Source: Aedes albopictus (lineage: Eukaryota; Arthropoda; Insecta; Diptera; Culicidae). Taken from it: a DNA stretch of 64,000 bases. Location of the stretch: the NCBI RefSeq assembly GCF_035046485.1, contig NC_085137.1, positions 344,400,505 to 344,464,504 on the forward strand, written 5' to 3'. A program made the translations under genes and the position numbers. Position 1 is the first letter of the stretch, and each line of letters begins with the position of its first letter. Below are positions 21,143 to 32,670 of this stretch, in pieces. A model generated the notes under the pieces. It saw only the letters and a program-made list of their open reading frames with translations. It was not told the DNA's origin and did not search any database.

Positions 21143-21144
21143 TA

Positions 21145-22359
21145 CACTCCCGTTCAAAAGTTTGGGGTCACCCCCTCAAAAACATGTCATTTTTTTAGGC
21201 CCATATCTCCGCCAATTTGCGTCCGATTTCAAAACCCTAGGTTTTATTCAAAAGATAATAAGTCAAAGAAACTTTGAACATGATTTAAAAGAAACTTTTT
21301 CAAAAAAAATTGTATGTAAACTTAACCCAAAGTTGCCAAATTTTCTAAAAAATGAATATAAACTTACGGCATTGTCGCTGGAAGTTGGGTCGACCAAATT
21401 TTAAGATAAGAGCGGTAATATGACCCATTTTCTATTAGCTTTCAACTGCTTTTTACAGAACTTAGCTAAAAAATCTAGAAAAAAAGTTATTAAGTAAATT
21501 AATCCTTGATGTCATCGTCCAAAAGTTTGGGGTCACCCCTCAAAATGCTGTATCGGCCAAAAGTTTGGGGTCACTATTGTAAAACATGGAAAAGTGATTT
21601 GTTGATATCTTTGTCATCTTTCATTCAATTTTAGTTCTTTTTGGCTTATTTGAAACATAATGAATGATACTTACTGCATAGACATTGAACCACACATATT
21701 TGTTCAAATTTACATACTGAAACTTAACGTAAAGTTGCCTCATTTTTTGAAGCGTGGTAAAATGTGCTAACTTTACATAACATTTTTATATACAAAAATC
21801 GTTAAATACGTTAAGTTGAAGACATCAAACGTAAATTTAGTTAATTATCTTTGAAATGAGCCAAAAATAATTAAAATTGAACTAAAGATGACGAAGATAT
21901 CACCAAATCACTTTTCCATGTTTTACGAAAGTGACCCCAAACTTTTGGCCGATACATCATATTGAGGGGTGACCCCAAACTTTTGGTCGATGACATCAAG
22001 GATTAATTTACATAATAACTTTTTTTCTAAATTTTTTAGCTAAGTTCTGTAAAAAGCAGTTGAAAGCTAATAGAAAATGGGTTATATTACCACCCTCATC
22101 TTAAAATTTGGTCGACCCAATTTCCAGCGACACTGCCGTAAGTTTATATTCATTTTTTAGAAAATTTGGCAACTTTGGGTTAAGTTTACATACCAAATTT
22201 TTTGAAAAAGTTTCTTATAAATCATGTTCAAAGTTTCTTTGACTTATTATCTTTTGAATGAAACCTAGGGTTTTGAAATCGGACGCAAATTGGCGGAGAT
22301 ATGGGCCTAAAAAATGACATGTTTTTGAGGGGGTGACCCCAAACTTTTGAACGGGAGTG
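21145..22359. mobile_element. Foldback element, CACTCCCGT family, copy 1
   Basis: Two ~600-bp arms are near-exact reverse complements, with ends cactcccgttcaaaagtttg and its complement and TA at both sides (21143-21144 and 22360-22361). The motif CAAAAGTTTGGGGTCACC occurs at the terminus and again twice within each arm (about 21520 and 21560, mirrored near 21935 and 21970). The termini resemble Tc1-like transposon ends, but there is no transposase. Confidence 0.75.
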
Positions 22360-22393
22360 TATGTCGTATGAGCCTCTGCATGAATCTGGCGTA

Positions 22394-22495
22394 CTGCTCA
22401 CTCCCACAGAAAACTTGAAAACAGTTCGCACAGTAAAAGTCAAATGTGACTTTTACTGTGCGCGCTGTTTTCAAATTTTCTGTGGGAGTGAGCAG
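22394..22495. repeat. ~100-bp hairpin
   Basis: Near-perfect inverted repeat from ctgctcactcccacagaaaa to its complement, with a short loop around 'gtcaaatgtgac'. Possibly a small MITE. No TSD was identified. Confidence 0.65.
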
Positions 22496-22654
22496 GACAG
22501 GACAAATTCGTGCAGTGCCACAGACCCGAAGTTTAATGGGGAATATTTACCAGGGGCGTATTGAGGGGGAATCTAGGAAAGGAAATTGGGAAAATTTATA
22601 ATTGTGGTGGAGCCACAAGACTACCTTGGAACCAACGGTTACATATCTTGAAGA

Positions 22655-23190
22655 TTCTGTATGTATAAAATGCGTGTGTATACCTCAATTTATAGGGCAA
22701 AATGTGTGACTTTGGGTTTTTTTTACTGCAAGCCATAGGGCATGGAAATTATTTTAAAAAGCATTCAAAATATTAATTGGTCAATAAACATCTAAATTAC
22801 GGATTCATGCCAAATATTTCGTATGGTAGATACAATATTTGCCATACAAGTCAGCCTCCGAAACTTGCATGCTAGTTCAGTACCCAACTTAAAATGCTTA
22901 AAACTATGAAATCTGATTTGGTAAAACGAAATATTTGGCATAAACCGTTAATTTATGTGTTAATTGACTAATTAATACTTTGATTGCTTTAAAAAATAGT
23001 TTCCATGTTTAATGGCTTGCAGTCAAAAAAGCCCAAAATCGCAAATTTTGCCCTATAAATTGAAGTACAGCTCAAAGTTGTGACGTGCTGGAGCAAATCT
23101 GAGTCCGGATTCGGATTCAGCGACCCAAAATCTGGCAGAGACACATAAGTTTGCTTTTGAAATAGACCAAAAGTTCAATTTTGTGTAACT
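22655..23190 (+). mobile_element. Damaged copy of the CACAGCGCAACA long-hairpin MITE
   Basis: Matches the right half of the 17941-18584 element ('gcaaatctgagtccgg', 'gacacataagtttgctttt') and part of its left half ('actgcaagccatag'). The terminal cgctgtg is missing and replaced by a SINE 3' fragment. Confidence 0.6.
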
Positions 23191-23194
23191 GCAT

Positions 23195-23262
23195 AAATGC
23201 TCATAGAACGGTGCTGAGAAGCAGGATCTGTCCTAATTAGGATGATATAATAAAAATACCAG
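23195..23262 (+). repeat. 3' fragment of a Feilai-like SINE
   Basis: 'aatgctcatagaacggtgct' followed by 'gagaagcaggatctgtccta' resembles the 3' part of the Aedes Feilai-type SINE as I remember it. It is short and diverged. Confidence 0.4.
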
Positions 23263-23264
23263 TC

Positions 23265-24768
23265 AGAAAAAGGATTTTTTTCCTGTTTTCTGGGGATTTA
23301 AACCTTCTATGTGTGATTCATCCCATAGAATAAAGGATTGGAAAGTTGTTTTTTTTTTTGTTTTTATTTTTGTGTATTTTAACTTAGAGCTAATTCTACA
23401 CTTAAAAGTTGGTTCATTAGACGTACAAAACTTCATTTGTTATACATTTGTCTAGCTCGTTGCCTAATGGCAAAAAAACATCAAAATGATGACGTATTCT
23501 CAGGGTCGATCTTTTAAGTACTTATTGAATTTAAAATTCATTTACGATGATATTTTAGCAGCTTCAACTAGTTAGTTAATCAATTCTGCGTTACTCATAT
23601 AAACAAACAAACATAATCAGCCCAGCATTATGTTCTCACTTCAACCAACCCAGTCGGTCGGACAATACTGCCTCACAATAATGTAGACCGGATGCAAATG
23701 TAAGCTAACAATTTTTCATGGTAAGCATACCGAAGCAGAGAGGGCTATTGTTTCCTAATTCTTGGGTAGAAGCCACGCAGCAAAAAGGATAAAATTCTTC
23801 GTGCCTGGTCGAACCTCAAACGAACCGGGCTTTGTAATACTACCGAGCATGATGAATTCCCCTCCAGCTAAAAGAAGAGTAGGTATAGAAACCTTTTCTC
23901 TGTTCGGAAAATTCGTTCCGAATGCCTACTTTATCACTCTTTTTGTTCCTGTAATTAAGTTTTAAGCTCTCCTCCGAAAGGTAACAATCAGTCTCGAACA
24001 AAAGTGCAACGTAGCGTGAGCCGTTTCAAGTTGTCGGAATGATTAAAGCATTCTTCTCGACCGAAAGCTTTTAGGGTTTGTCTGCTTCACGTTTTGTGAG
24101 AGGGATGAAATCTGTCCGTGTGCAGCAGCTACAGCAACAGCAGAGGAATGAAAACTTCGAACAAAAGCGCACACAGCTGAAAACAAAGTTCACTAATAAC
24201 ATGGCACAAAATTCATGACACAGGAAAATTTTCTCGTTAGAGCAGTTTTTCGCAGGATTTCCTTTGCCTATGTTTGGGAACTGCAGCACAGAGTGAGGCA
24301 GGGTTTTTATCATGGAACTGTTTTTGTGTCACATTTTTTCCGAGCCAATTCCTCTTAGGTACAAGGAAGACTCGGTTGTAGCCACGGCACCCTCGCCACA
24401 ACATCAGCCAGCCAGCTGGAGCAGCCAGGCAATCAGGCAGTCAAGTGGCTTTTGCTTGGCGCGAGAATGGAGACATCGTCAACCGTGTAATCCGAACCAA
24501 GAGTTGTCTGTGGCAAATTGACTCCATTTGACATATGGTGCGTCCTCGTTAAAACGGAGTCAAATTCTTACGAAAATTTATGAACTTTAGGGAAAAAGTT
24601 TCGTTTGTTCCTTTTTACTTAATGTTGTTAGCTTTTTCTGCGATGTCGGGGAAGCATATTGGGTAAATAGGCATTATGTGCTCCAGCTTAGGAAAAGCGT
24701 TAACATCGCAACAATATATGCTTTCTTTTTCTTCGTATTTGTCTATACATCCATATTAAAGAAGAGCC
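23265..24768. other. No gene recognised
   Basis: Intergenic-looking sequence. Short frames (23762-23965 +, 24071-24313 -, 24312-24521 +) lack domains. Around 24400-24440 there is a small cluster of 'cagccag' repeats. Confidence 0.3.
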
Positions 24769-24770
24769 TA

Positions 24771-25139
24771 AAGGGGATACTCAAAATAACTGGAACAGGT
24801 AAAATTTTCACTTTTCAAAAAATGTTCAACTCGCTGTAACCTTTCGAAAAGGGCATCAAATATGATCAAAATTTCATTGCATTCGGTTCATTGAATCCAG
24901 AGATATAACAACTCAAAGTTGGCTATCGGACAATCATACTTTTTTCTAGAATCCTTATAACTTCGTGTAGAATGGCTCGATATTTTCCAAATTTTGACCA
25001 CTGATACACAACTAGTTGATGAACTTACAGTAAAAATTTGAGAATATTTGATGGGCATCTTTTCGAAAAGTTAAAGCGAGTTTAACTTTTTATGAAAAGT
25101 GAAAATTTTACCTATCCCAGTTATTTTGAGTATCCCCTG
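24771..25139. mobile_element. TA-flanked hairpin MITE (GGGGATACTCAAAATAACTGG)
   Basis: The ~370-bp inverted repeat has arms that match well (ggggatactcaaaataactg with its complement, and 'taaaattttcacttttc'). TA stands at both ends (24769-24770 and 25140-25141). The first base pair of the left end is changed (aagggg against cagggg). Non-autonomous, Tc1/mariner-type target. Confidence 0.7.
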
Positions 25140-25324
25140 TACTTTGGTCATATGAATTCAAACATTAGGCGAAGCGGATCAGTTCCTTAATATTTTGATC
25201 TCTGGTTAACACAAGGATAGATATTTCAGGTGTCAGTAGGTCGGCTCCAGAGACACGTTCTCCTCCATTCGGGAAATTTGTGCAAAGGATAGATATTTAG
25301 GAGAGTGACTCGGTAATGTTAAAA

Positions 25325-25556
25325 AAAAAGACACTACACCGTCTTCAGCCATAGGCTGCACAGGCTGAACATTACTAACACGAGACAACGGACAACACAT
25401 ATAACAACACCCAGTGGTCCAATGGAGAATTTTCCGTTTGACGAAAAGTTTTCCCCGACTGGAGCGGGAATTGGGAATCGAACCCGCACTCCGAGGCTTA
25501 CGAAACGCCTAGACGACTGACGCCGCTAACCGCACGGCCACGTAGCCCACAAGAAC
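25325..25556 (-). mobile_element. tRNA-derived SINE, near complete
   Basis: On the minus strand it starts with gggctacgtggccgtgcgg. It has an A-box-like tggccgtgcgg (25530-25540) and a B box ggttcgattcc (25474-25484). It runs ~230 bp and ends in a T run (A run on the plus strand at about 25321-25329), a possible pol III terminator. The head could be mistaken for a tRNA gene but continues into a long unique body, as SINEs do. Confidence 0.6.
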
Positions 25557-25789
25557 ACTGCCCAAATATTAAATCTGGTTAGGAAGCCTCTGGAATTGTA
25601 TTATAAATACTATATATAGTTGTTCTCGCTTTTGCACATTTTGGTTGGTTTTACATAATTTATATTTTTTGAAATATGTTCCAAAGGGTTGCTCAAAATA
25701 CCATATGCCAAAATACTCGATTAGCCTACTTCTCATTTTATTCTATATGGAGCTCCATATGCTGTGTTCAAATGTTCTACTAAATCCAC

Positions 25790-25934
25790 TAACCAGACGT
25801 CTGACCGCTTTGCATGCCATATCATGTAAAAGTCATGGAATATCATGTAAACTTCTATTATATGTCATGTAATTTAGCATGACTCTGAGTGTTTACATGA
25901 CACCATTAACACCAATATCATAAATTTACATGAC
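25790..25934. repeat. Cluster of CATGTAA / TTACATG motifs
   Basis: Six or seven copies of 'catgtaa' or its complement occur within ~145 bp, in both orientations. The pattern continues beyond 29027. It forms the target context of the adjacent TIR-like element. Confidence 0.5.
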
Positions 25935-27867
25935 TTAGACCAAGCCCACTCGTGGGCTTCATACTACACACGCAACAGCACGTCGTTAACGATTTTTAAT
26001 TTCGTTATTGACGGTTTTTCCCCTTATCGAACGCGACGATTTGAATCCGTCGCGGATGAAACCGTCGCCAGAGTCGTCGCAGCCAATCAGCAGGCGGGAG
26101 TCTGACGTTTCTCCGATCTCACTAACACAAACAGCTGCAGAGGTGGTGCTTGATTCGTTGCGATGATTCAGAAATGCCGATTGAAAGTTGGCAGCGCGTT
26201 TTGTTATGAAAGCAACTTACAATATCCACCCATTTTCGCACCGGTCGTTCGTTTCCATGTGAGTAAAATAATGATCGGTCGCCTTTGCGCACCGGTGGTC
26301 TCTATTCTATCCGTACCATCGGTTTTTTGCACTTCTGTAAATCATCGCAATATTTTGTGTATTTCTATGGTGTAATTGCAAATCTTATTCAGTATAATAA
26401 TCTGTGGTCATATTTTGAAAGAAGGGGGTTTGGATAAGACTGAAAACAGTTAGTAAAAATTGAACTCAAATAAATAATTCCCTTGGAGATTTGTACCAGT
26501 TTTGGTGCGTTTGAAGATATTATTTTCTCAATAATGTAAGATAGTATTTAATCTCGGAATTCAAGCAATCTTTTTTTAAATTATGTGTTTGTTGCTTACT
26601 GTATGACTTGTAGGTTGAATTTTTATCTAAAATAATGTCCATCTCTTCGATATCCATGTTGCATTTCTCGCAAGAAATTTATCTGAATTTGAGATTTTGA
26701 GCATCTTTTTAATAATTAGGTTTATTGTATAATAACATCCCTTGCATTTCCAACACATTTATGACGTAGTTGTCTCCTTTACAACTTCGCGTTGGTCAAG
26801 ATTTTTGAATCCTGGTCATAGTAGAAGCTGTCTTCTAACAGTCTGCGATAAGCTTGCGCAACCTTTTTTCATTAACGTGTATTTTTACTTCATCTTATTC
26901 TATACTCAGTCACAACCTTTTAGTTACAAAGAATCAATCGGAAATCTTAATATATATTGCGATCCTTTAGATGCTGGTATATGAATATTTTGTTGGAAGC
27001 AGATTCTATGCGCTTGAAGTAGACTGCGTATTTTTCAAAGTACATCATGAGCCCACTGTCCTTTTTGGCATTTCATACAACAATTGATGTATTTTAACAT
27101 CCAACACCTTGCTTTTTCTATAACGAGGAACCTACAATATGGCAGTCCTGCAAACCGCCTATTTTAATTGATGAAACTTGGCAGCTCGACTACATTTTTT
27201 TAGATTATTATCGGTATGATTCAAGTTTGTTTTTACAAAAAAAATTACTGAAGTGTTTCTATGATATCTGAATTGAGTTAGGTACAGTCAAAGCATCTTT
27301 GAAAAATCGTAACTACTCTTATCTAATCTTATACATACGCAGCCAGTACGGAATCACCCTGGAATCACCCTAGAAAGCAATCGTGTTACTTTTCTTGTCA
27401 ATATTGATGCTTGCAGCATATCATAGATATGACACATGCATCAAAGCGGCCAGGTCTACTGCGTTGCATTTACGCGCAAAGATGATTCTTCGAAATACTT
27501 GGAGTACAGAATATTTTCTTTCGGCAAGGTACTTCTCGAATTTACAGAGGAGGAAGGATGCGTAGACATATTGTACTAAACGATCCAGATAACATGTTGA
27601 TGAATATGTTTTAAATATATGAAAATGTGGATAAAAGATCTGTGAATAAATGTGTAATATTGGAAAGATCTCCCCAATTGTTGGATTGTTTTGATAGATC
27701 TAATGCCGAACCTCCTATTCTGTATGATCGCTGTTATTCGCATGGGGTCTTCCCAGATTTTTTTTCTGCTTTGCCTTATTGTTTCTACAAGGGAGAAGTT
27801 ACCCATTTCGCACACTTTCTTTCTAATGTCTCGTTTATTTAATTTATATTTTAAAATGTATATTTAA

Positions 27868-27982
27868 CCCTCGAGCAGTCGCGTCTTTTACTACCTGCAG
27901 TGACGCTGCGCTCACGCTGTGTTCCACAAGCGTGCATTTTTCATGGTGCGTGTACTCAGTACACGGCGCGACCGCTCCCGGG
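27868..27982. mobile_element. piggyBac-type MITE (TTAA TSD), copy 1
   Basis: TTAA (27864-27867) then ccctcgagcagtcgcg, ending cgcgaccgctcccggg then TTAA (27983-27986). Inverted ends starting CCC plus a TTAA target are the signature of piggyBac-type elements. About 115 bp, non-coding. Confidence 0.7.
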
Positions 27983-27986
27983 TTAA

Positions 27987-28997
27987 TAAACCATCCACTG
28001 ACAACCACCATTTTCAAAAACAGCCATCAAACCAAAACTCCTTTGCCTTTTTCGAAATATTCACGACAAAATGAAAGGCGAGGCACAGCTCTTTCAAAGC
28101 GGGGGATCTCAGCCCGGAAAGTGAAGAAAGAAAACCTTGTGGTCACTTATTACCGTCAAATGGTATCTTTCCGGGTTAGAAAATACGCACATCTTCTCAC
28201 CGGAATCTGCGACGGATGACGATAATTTTAGAACTTGTCGGAACGAACTTCGCGAGTTATTTATTTGGACATTTTTCTAAATGTGCGAAACCAAACTTTA
28301 CTTGCTGCGTAGCAACCCCGGCTCAAACATGTACGTGTTAAAATAGCAAAACTTACTGAGTCACTATTCAGTTTTATTTCAGTCACATTTCTTCAAATAT
28401 TAGTTTCGAAACGATCGGCCGAATCAAAAACTAAAGGTGTGATTATGAACAATCGTAACTATTTTTATAAGAAAATCAATACATTTTCGTTATGCATGAT
28501 TCTAAAATTGGCGAAGAAGGGAAAACTTTATAACATACTTAAGCAAAGCTTGTCAATTTAAACCTATTATTTTTCTGCGTTTGTATTGTCACTCTATCAT
28601 AATTGTATGTCAGACAATTTGTTGTGTTATTCGTGTAACGATTTAGGATATTATTTGGTTGAAAATTTCAAAGCAAGTAAAAATAAAAATTTTAAATATT
28701 TGATGCAAACTAAAATAAATTCCTACCTATACAAAACAAGAAAATCATTCTCTAGAAACTATATACCTGGCATCAAATCCATACTCATCTTCTTTCGTCT
28801 CCTCTTTACGCTACCCAGAGAGCTAAACGCGAGAGAGCGCACGAGCCTACGGATAGAGACCTACTTTGCGTGTCTCTATATTCTAAGCCCTGCTACGAAC
28901 CGTACGTAAACTTTTCGCTTTCGAGCCCTACTTAGCAGCGACCGGTGCGGTTCGCTTCTTTGTTCGGGGCTCTACTTAACGTTAAAACGCTTGATTG
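27987..28997. other. Interior of the possible TIR element, no gene recognised
   Basis: Contains short frames without known domains (27932-28219, 28586-28909). Between about 28800 and 28990 the sequence becomes GC-richer, with 'gagagagcgcacgagcctac'. Confidence 0.3.
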
Positions 28998-29059
28998 AGC
29001 CCATGAGTGAGCTTGGTCTTAATGAAGTTTACATGACGTGTAAATATCATTATTTTAAA

Positions 29060-29230
29060 CTGTGTATGCAGACGGTCCTAGGTTCAATCCCTGGCCCATC
29101 CCTTTCCGCTTACTCTGTATCTTTCTATGTACTTGCTCCTTCCTCTCTGCATATACAACTCATGTAAAATCATATGTTCTCAGCCATTGCTAGGAGCTAG
29201 AACTAGTTCTAGAAATGGTTGAATAGCTGT
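29060..29230 (+). repeat. SINE-like segment with B box
   Basis: A B box ggttcaatccc at 29081-29091 is followed by 'tggcccatccctttccgctt', a layout seen in mosquito tRNA-derived SINEs. No clear A box was found, so it is probably 5' truncated. Confidence 0.35.
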
Positions 29231-30189
29231 TTCCCTCCCTTCCAACGCATTGCAACGTTGCAATGTTTACAGCACAGTTATGATCTATCAGATAACGCCT
29301 ACAAGTTATGCAATCAAGCGAACTGTGCCCAAGCAACACTATTTGTTTCAAAGCCAGTACCAGCCACATTAGTGCAATTTATTAACTGTTCTAATTAAGG
29401 ACAACAGAACACAATTGCTCTTCTTTGAAACGCAAAAAGTGCCAATTTCAAATCGTTATGCAACTTAAACTAGGGGGAATGATAAAAAAATGAAAAAAAA
29501 AATACATCCAGAATCGAACCATGAACACCAGGAGTATTAACCACTCATTCTACATTTGCTGCTCAACGCACAATAAAAGCTATTAAAGTTACGCGTTACT
29601 TCATTGTACCTTCTTTGCCACAAGCTAGAAAGCTGTCAAAATGAAAAGACGCACAAGTTTTCCGCAACACATTTGAAACCTAAACTGAACAAACAAACCA
29701 GAGTAAGATGCTTCATGTGTGTTACATAGCACATTTAATACAAGCTGATTGTATTGTCACTTGGGACGAATATGTAAGCTCCGCTTCCATAAATCGATGT
29801 CAAATATGATATTTGTAATTCCTATGAAACTCTGCTGAAACTTAACGGTATTCGGAGTTCAGATGCAACTCAACTGACAAGATGGAAGTTTCAAGTGGTT
29901 TATTGCAACTCTTTTGGTCCAAAGCTTAGAAAACCACATTTTGGATGATGTTGCAGGTGCTGCTTGGGTGCCGCATTAACTTCATAGTAATAATCACACA
30001 AACCTATCACCTTGCGCCTGGCAACTATGCACCATTGTGCGAACCCTCTGCCAACCATATCCCACCAACACTTCGACATCCGCATGAACTTGTGCAATTG
30101 CAGAGGTGTGTATTTGGTCTGCAGTGGTTACAAATGATTGCAATCACAACTTCCTTCCCATTGGCAGACAAATTAAACGTTTCATAATA
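29231..30189. other. No gene recognised
   Basis: Intergenic sequence apart from the tRNA-like fragment near 29500. A single-ended 'cccaagcaacac' occurs near 29329. Confidence 0.3.
29490..29585 (-). repeat. tRNA-like SINE fragment
   Basis: On the minus strand there is a B box ggttcgattct (29510-29520) with a T run after it (A run at 29486-29502 on the plus strand). A weak A-box region lies ~35 nt upstream. Confidence 0.4.
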
Positions 30190-30372
30190 AATAAATAAAA
30201 ATCCATAAATAATTCCAAATGTGCCAGCGAAGAAATAGGGGTGGAGTCAGTAATAAATAAGAAAAGTTTTACAAAGAAAAAAAAAATGCATAATACATTT
30301 TTCCTGAATAATTGATTTCCGAGCGAAACAAAACATCGAAAATTCAATAAATAAATAAACAATTGCATCTTT
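30190..30372. repeat. Solo arm related to the foldback at 33945-34830
   Basis: Shares runs such as 'ccataaataattccaaa', 'aaataggggtggag' and 'ataattgatttccgagc' with the arms of the 33945-34830 foldback, in the same relative order, without a paired arm. Confidence 0.5.
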
Positions 30373-30397
30373 AACTTCCCAAAAATAGTTATTTATG

Positions 30398-30566
30398 TAA
30401 CGAGTTGCAAAAAGTTGATTTTTTCAGCACGAGTCGTGGATAAATACGAAGAGTGCTGAAAAAAATCGAGTTTTGCAACGAGTTCCATACAAAATTTTAT
30501 GCAATGATCTTTTCATAATGCAACTCATTTGAGTTGCATAATGTTCATAATGCAACTCAAATGAGT
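30398..30566. repeat. Pair of small hairpins
   Basis: 'aacgagttgcaaaaagttga' pairs imperfectly with 'tcgagttttgcaacgagtt' (30398-30485). A second palindrome, 'cataatgcaactcatttgag' with its complement, lies at 30515-30566. Confidence 0.5.
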
Positions 30567-30689
30567 GGAAAGAACACCAAAACATTTTTCAGTGAAATAT
30601 ATTTTAGCACGATTTAGAGTTTTGAAGTGGAATTTGGATCCAGAGTGCAGTTTGAAGTGAAGAATATGAATAACTACGCTTCTAGTAGC

Positions 30690-31089
30690 CAGTGCTGAAA
30701 ATTTCATTTTGTCATATCTAAATTCAATCACCTACAGCTCATTTTAGAAGCTGAACCTGAGAATATGGTATATGAAAAACTTGTGCGGCTAGACCAGTTC
30801 TGCAAGAAAGTCACGGAAAAAACGAAATTTTTCGAATATTTAACGTAAATGTCACGGACTACCTTCGAAAAATGCAAATGATATTCACGGTGAATATCAT
30901 TCGGCATTTTTCAAAGGTAGGCCGTGACATTTACCTTAAATATTCAAAAAATAGCGGTTTTTCCGTGACTTTCTTGCAGAACTGGTCTAGCCGCACAAGT
31001 TTTTCATATACCATATTCTCAGGTTCAGCTTCTAAAATGAGCTGTAGGTGATTGAATTTAGCTATGACGAAATGAAATTTTCAGCACTG
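30690..31089. mobile_element. hAT-type hairpin MITE with 8-bp TSD
   Basis: A 400-bp near-perfect inverted repeat. Its ends are cagtgctgaaaatttcattt and its complement. The 8-mer CTAGTAGC stands directly outside both ends (30682-30689 and 31090-31097). CAGTG-type termini with an 8-bp duplication are typical of the hAT superfamily. The loop centre is near 30890 ('gatattcacggtgaatatc'). No transposase. Confidence 0.8.
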
Positions 31090-31269
31090 CTAGTAGCAAC
31101 ATCTTACTGTTGTAATCAGGTAATTTGATTCAATTATCGATTTTTTCGGTCTCTCTCCGAAGCAAAGTAAGATGTAGGGCAAGAGAGGGAGGGAAGAGAG
31201 TGGGAAAATCTGGAAAATCAGGGAGCCATGCTCGCTGCCATTTTTGTACTCTAGCAAATATGTCACATA

Positions 31270-32125
31270 GGGGGATTAGGGGCATAATGGACACCCGGGG
31301 CGAAATGGACACCCCTGTTTTTGCCGAAACCGTTGACTTTTATGTAAAACTTTAAATGCATAAGTGTAAAGGAACAAGTCATTGTTCTATTTTTCAAAAG
31401 TACCATTTATATTCCTTTAAAATAAGCAAAATATCATTGAAATTGAAGTATGTTTTTCATATGGTGGATTTCTTATAATTTCGAAGCATCAGCAAACAAG
31501 GTATTACGAGTATTTGAGTGTGCCCACCATAAAAACAAGTGAATTGTTAGCTTATCTACATGTATACGCAGATTTAGCAATGGATAAATTATTATATTTT
31601 TGATCAGAACTTACTCAAAATAGCAATTTCAATGATGTAGTCGATTCGGGGCGAAATGAACACTGGCATTTATAAATGGATGTACGCGCGTTGCATACTG
31701 TTAGGCGTTTTAGAGAGTTTGGAAAAAATCCATCCGATTATTTTAGCCTAAAATTTATATAACTAACTTTGATGTTATGTAAACTCGTCTAAAATGGAGT
31801 ATTATATCTGTGGTGTTGATCTCTGTAGGCCAATTACTTAACTGGTCGATATTGTCAATGATACAGCATAAAATATGCAGGGGTGTCCATTATGCCCCGA
31901 TGGGTGTCCATTTCGCCCCGTACCTTTCCTGCCAGCCCCAAAAAACACTCGGTTTACAATTCATTATTTCTTCACAATAACGACATTCTACCTGCTGTAA
32001 ATGATTGAAATATGAAGGAAACAAGTTGAAGTTGTAAGCCAACTGATAACATGTTAAGTATTTGTCTGTTATACAGGCCTAACATATTCATTTGCTTAGG
32101 GTGTCCATTATGCCCCTAATCCCCC
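31270..32125. mobile_element. TA-flanked foldback (GGGGGATTAGGGGC family)
   Basis: The ends ggggattaggggcataatgg and complement are flanked by TA (31268-31269 and 32126-32127). The phrase 'cataatggacaccc' and its close variant 'gaaatggacaccc' recur at each end and near 31880-31920. The arms are only partly matched and the interior is AT-rich. No transposase. Confidence 0.65.
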
Positions 32126-32202
32126 TACACAATTTATCTATTGGAAATGGAGTCATTGGCCGCCATGTTTTTTTCGCCCCTTCAATATTTTCGGATTTTT
32201 GA

Positions 32203-32222
32203 GGGGGGGGGGGGGGGGGGGG
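32203..32222. repeat. Poly(G) run of 20
   Basis: Homopolymer visible directly. It follows 'ttttcggatttttga'. Length is likely uncertain in any assembly. Confidence 0.8.
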
Positions 32223-32274
32223 TGACATAAAACAAATTAAATATTTGCATCGGCCTTACTTGCGAACATAAAAT

Positions 32275-32553
32275 GCTTGAATCTATCAATTTTGATTTGG
32301 TAGAACGAAATATTTTGCATAAGTCGTTAATTTAGCGATTAATTGACCAATTTACCCTTTGAATGCTAAAAAAAATCATGTTCAATGGCTTGCATTCGAC
32401 AAAGTCTAAAATCACATATTTTGCCCTATTGAGGTATAGCTCAAAACTGTGACGTGCTTGAGCAAATCTGAGCCCGGATTTGGATTCAGCGGCCCAACAT
32501 TTGACAGAGACACATAAGTTTGCTCATGAGACCAAAAAAAATGTTGCGCTGTG
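32275..32553 (+). mobile_element. Half copy of the CACAGCGCAACA long-hairpin MITE
   Basis: Matches the right arm of the 17941-18584 element through to its terminus (gttgcgctgtg) and is followed by TTA. The left arm is missing. Confidence 0.65.
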
Positions 32554-32599
32554 TTATTTGGTCAATTCAATAAAAATGTTCCCAAGTATCCGTAGCTTG

Positions 32600-32670
32600 A
32601 AGGAATAGAAGCGCCCGTCTAGCGAATTGGGAGTCGTGAGTTCGAGTCTCACCGGAGTACGTGGATTTCT
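32600..32670 (+). repeat. tRNA-like segment with B box
   Basis: 'agcgcccgtctagcgaattg' is followed by a B-box-like agttcgagtct (32639-32649) and 'caccggagta'. It has the spacing of a tRNA-derived SINE head. A functional tRNA fold is not evident. Confidence 0.35.

Larger units (their letters stand above)
25935..29027. mobile_element. Possible 3.1-kb TIR element with 10-bp direct repeats
   Basis: The left end ttagaccaagcccactcgtg is mirrored at 28998-29022 (agcccatgagtgagcttggt). The direct repeat TTTACATGAC is present at 25925-25934 and 29028-29037. The inverted ends match over only ~25 bp with a small gap. The interior is otherwise unmatched, shows no transposase frame, and contains a piggyBac-like MITE at 27868-27982. 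Confidence 0.35.

Noticed and set aside
25465..25556. tRNA gene on the minus strand
   Set aside because: A and B boxes are present, but the sequence continues as a ~230-bp SINE body and lacks a convincing acceptor stem pairing.
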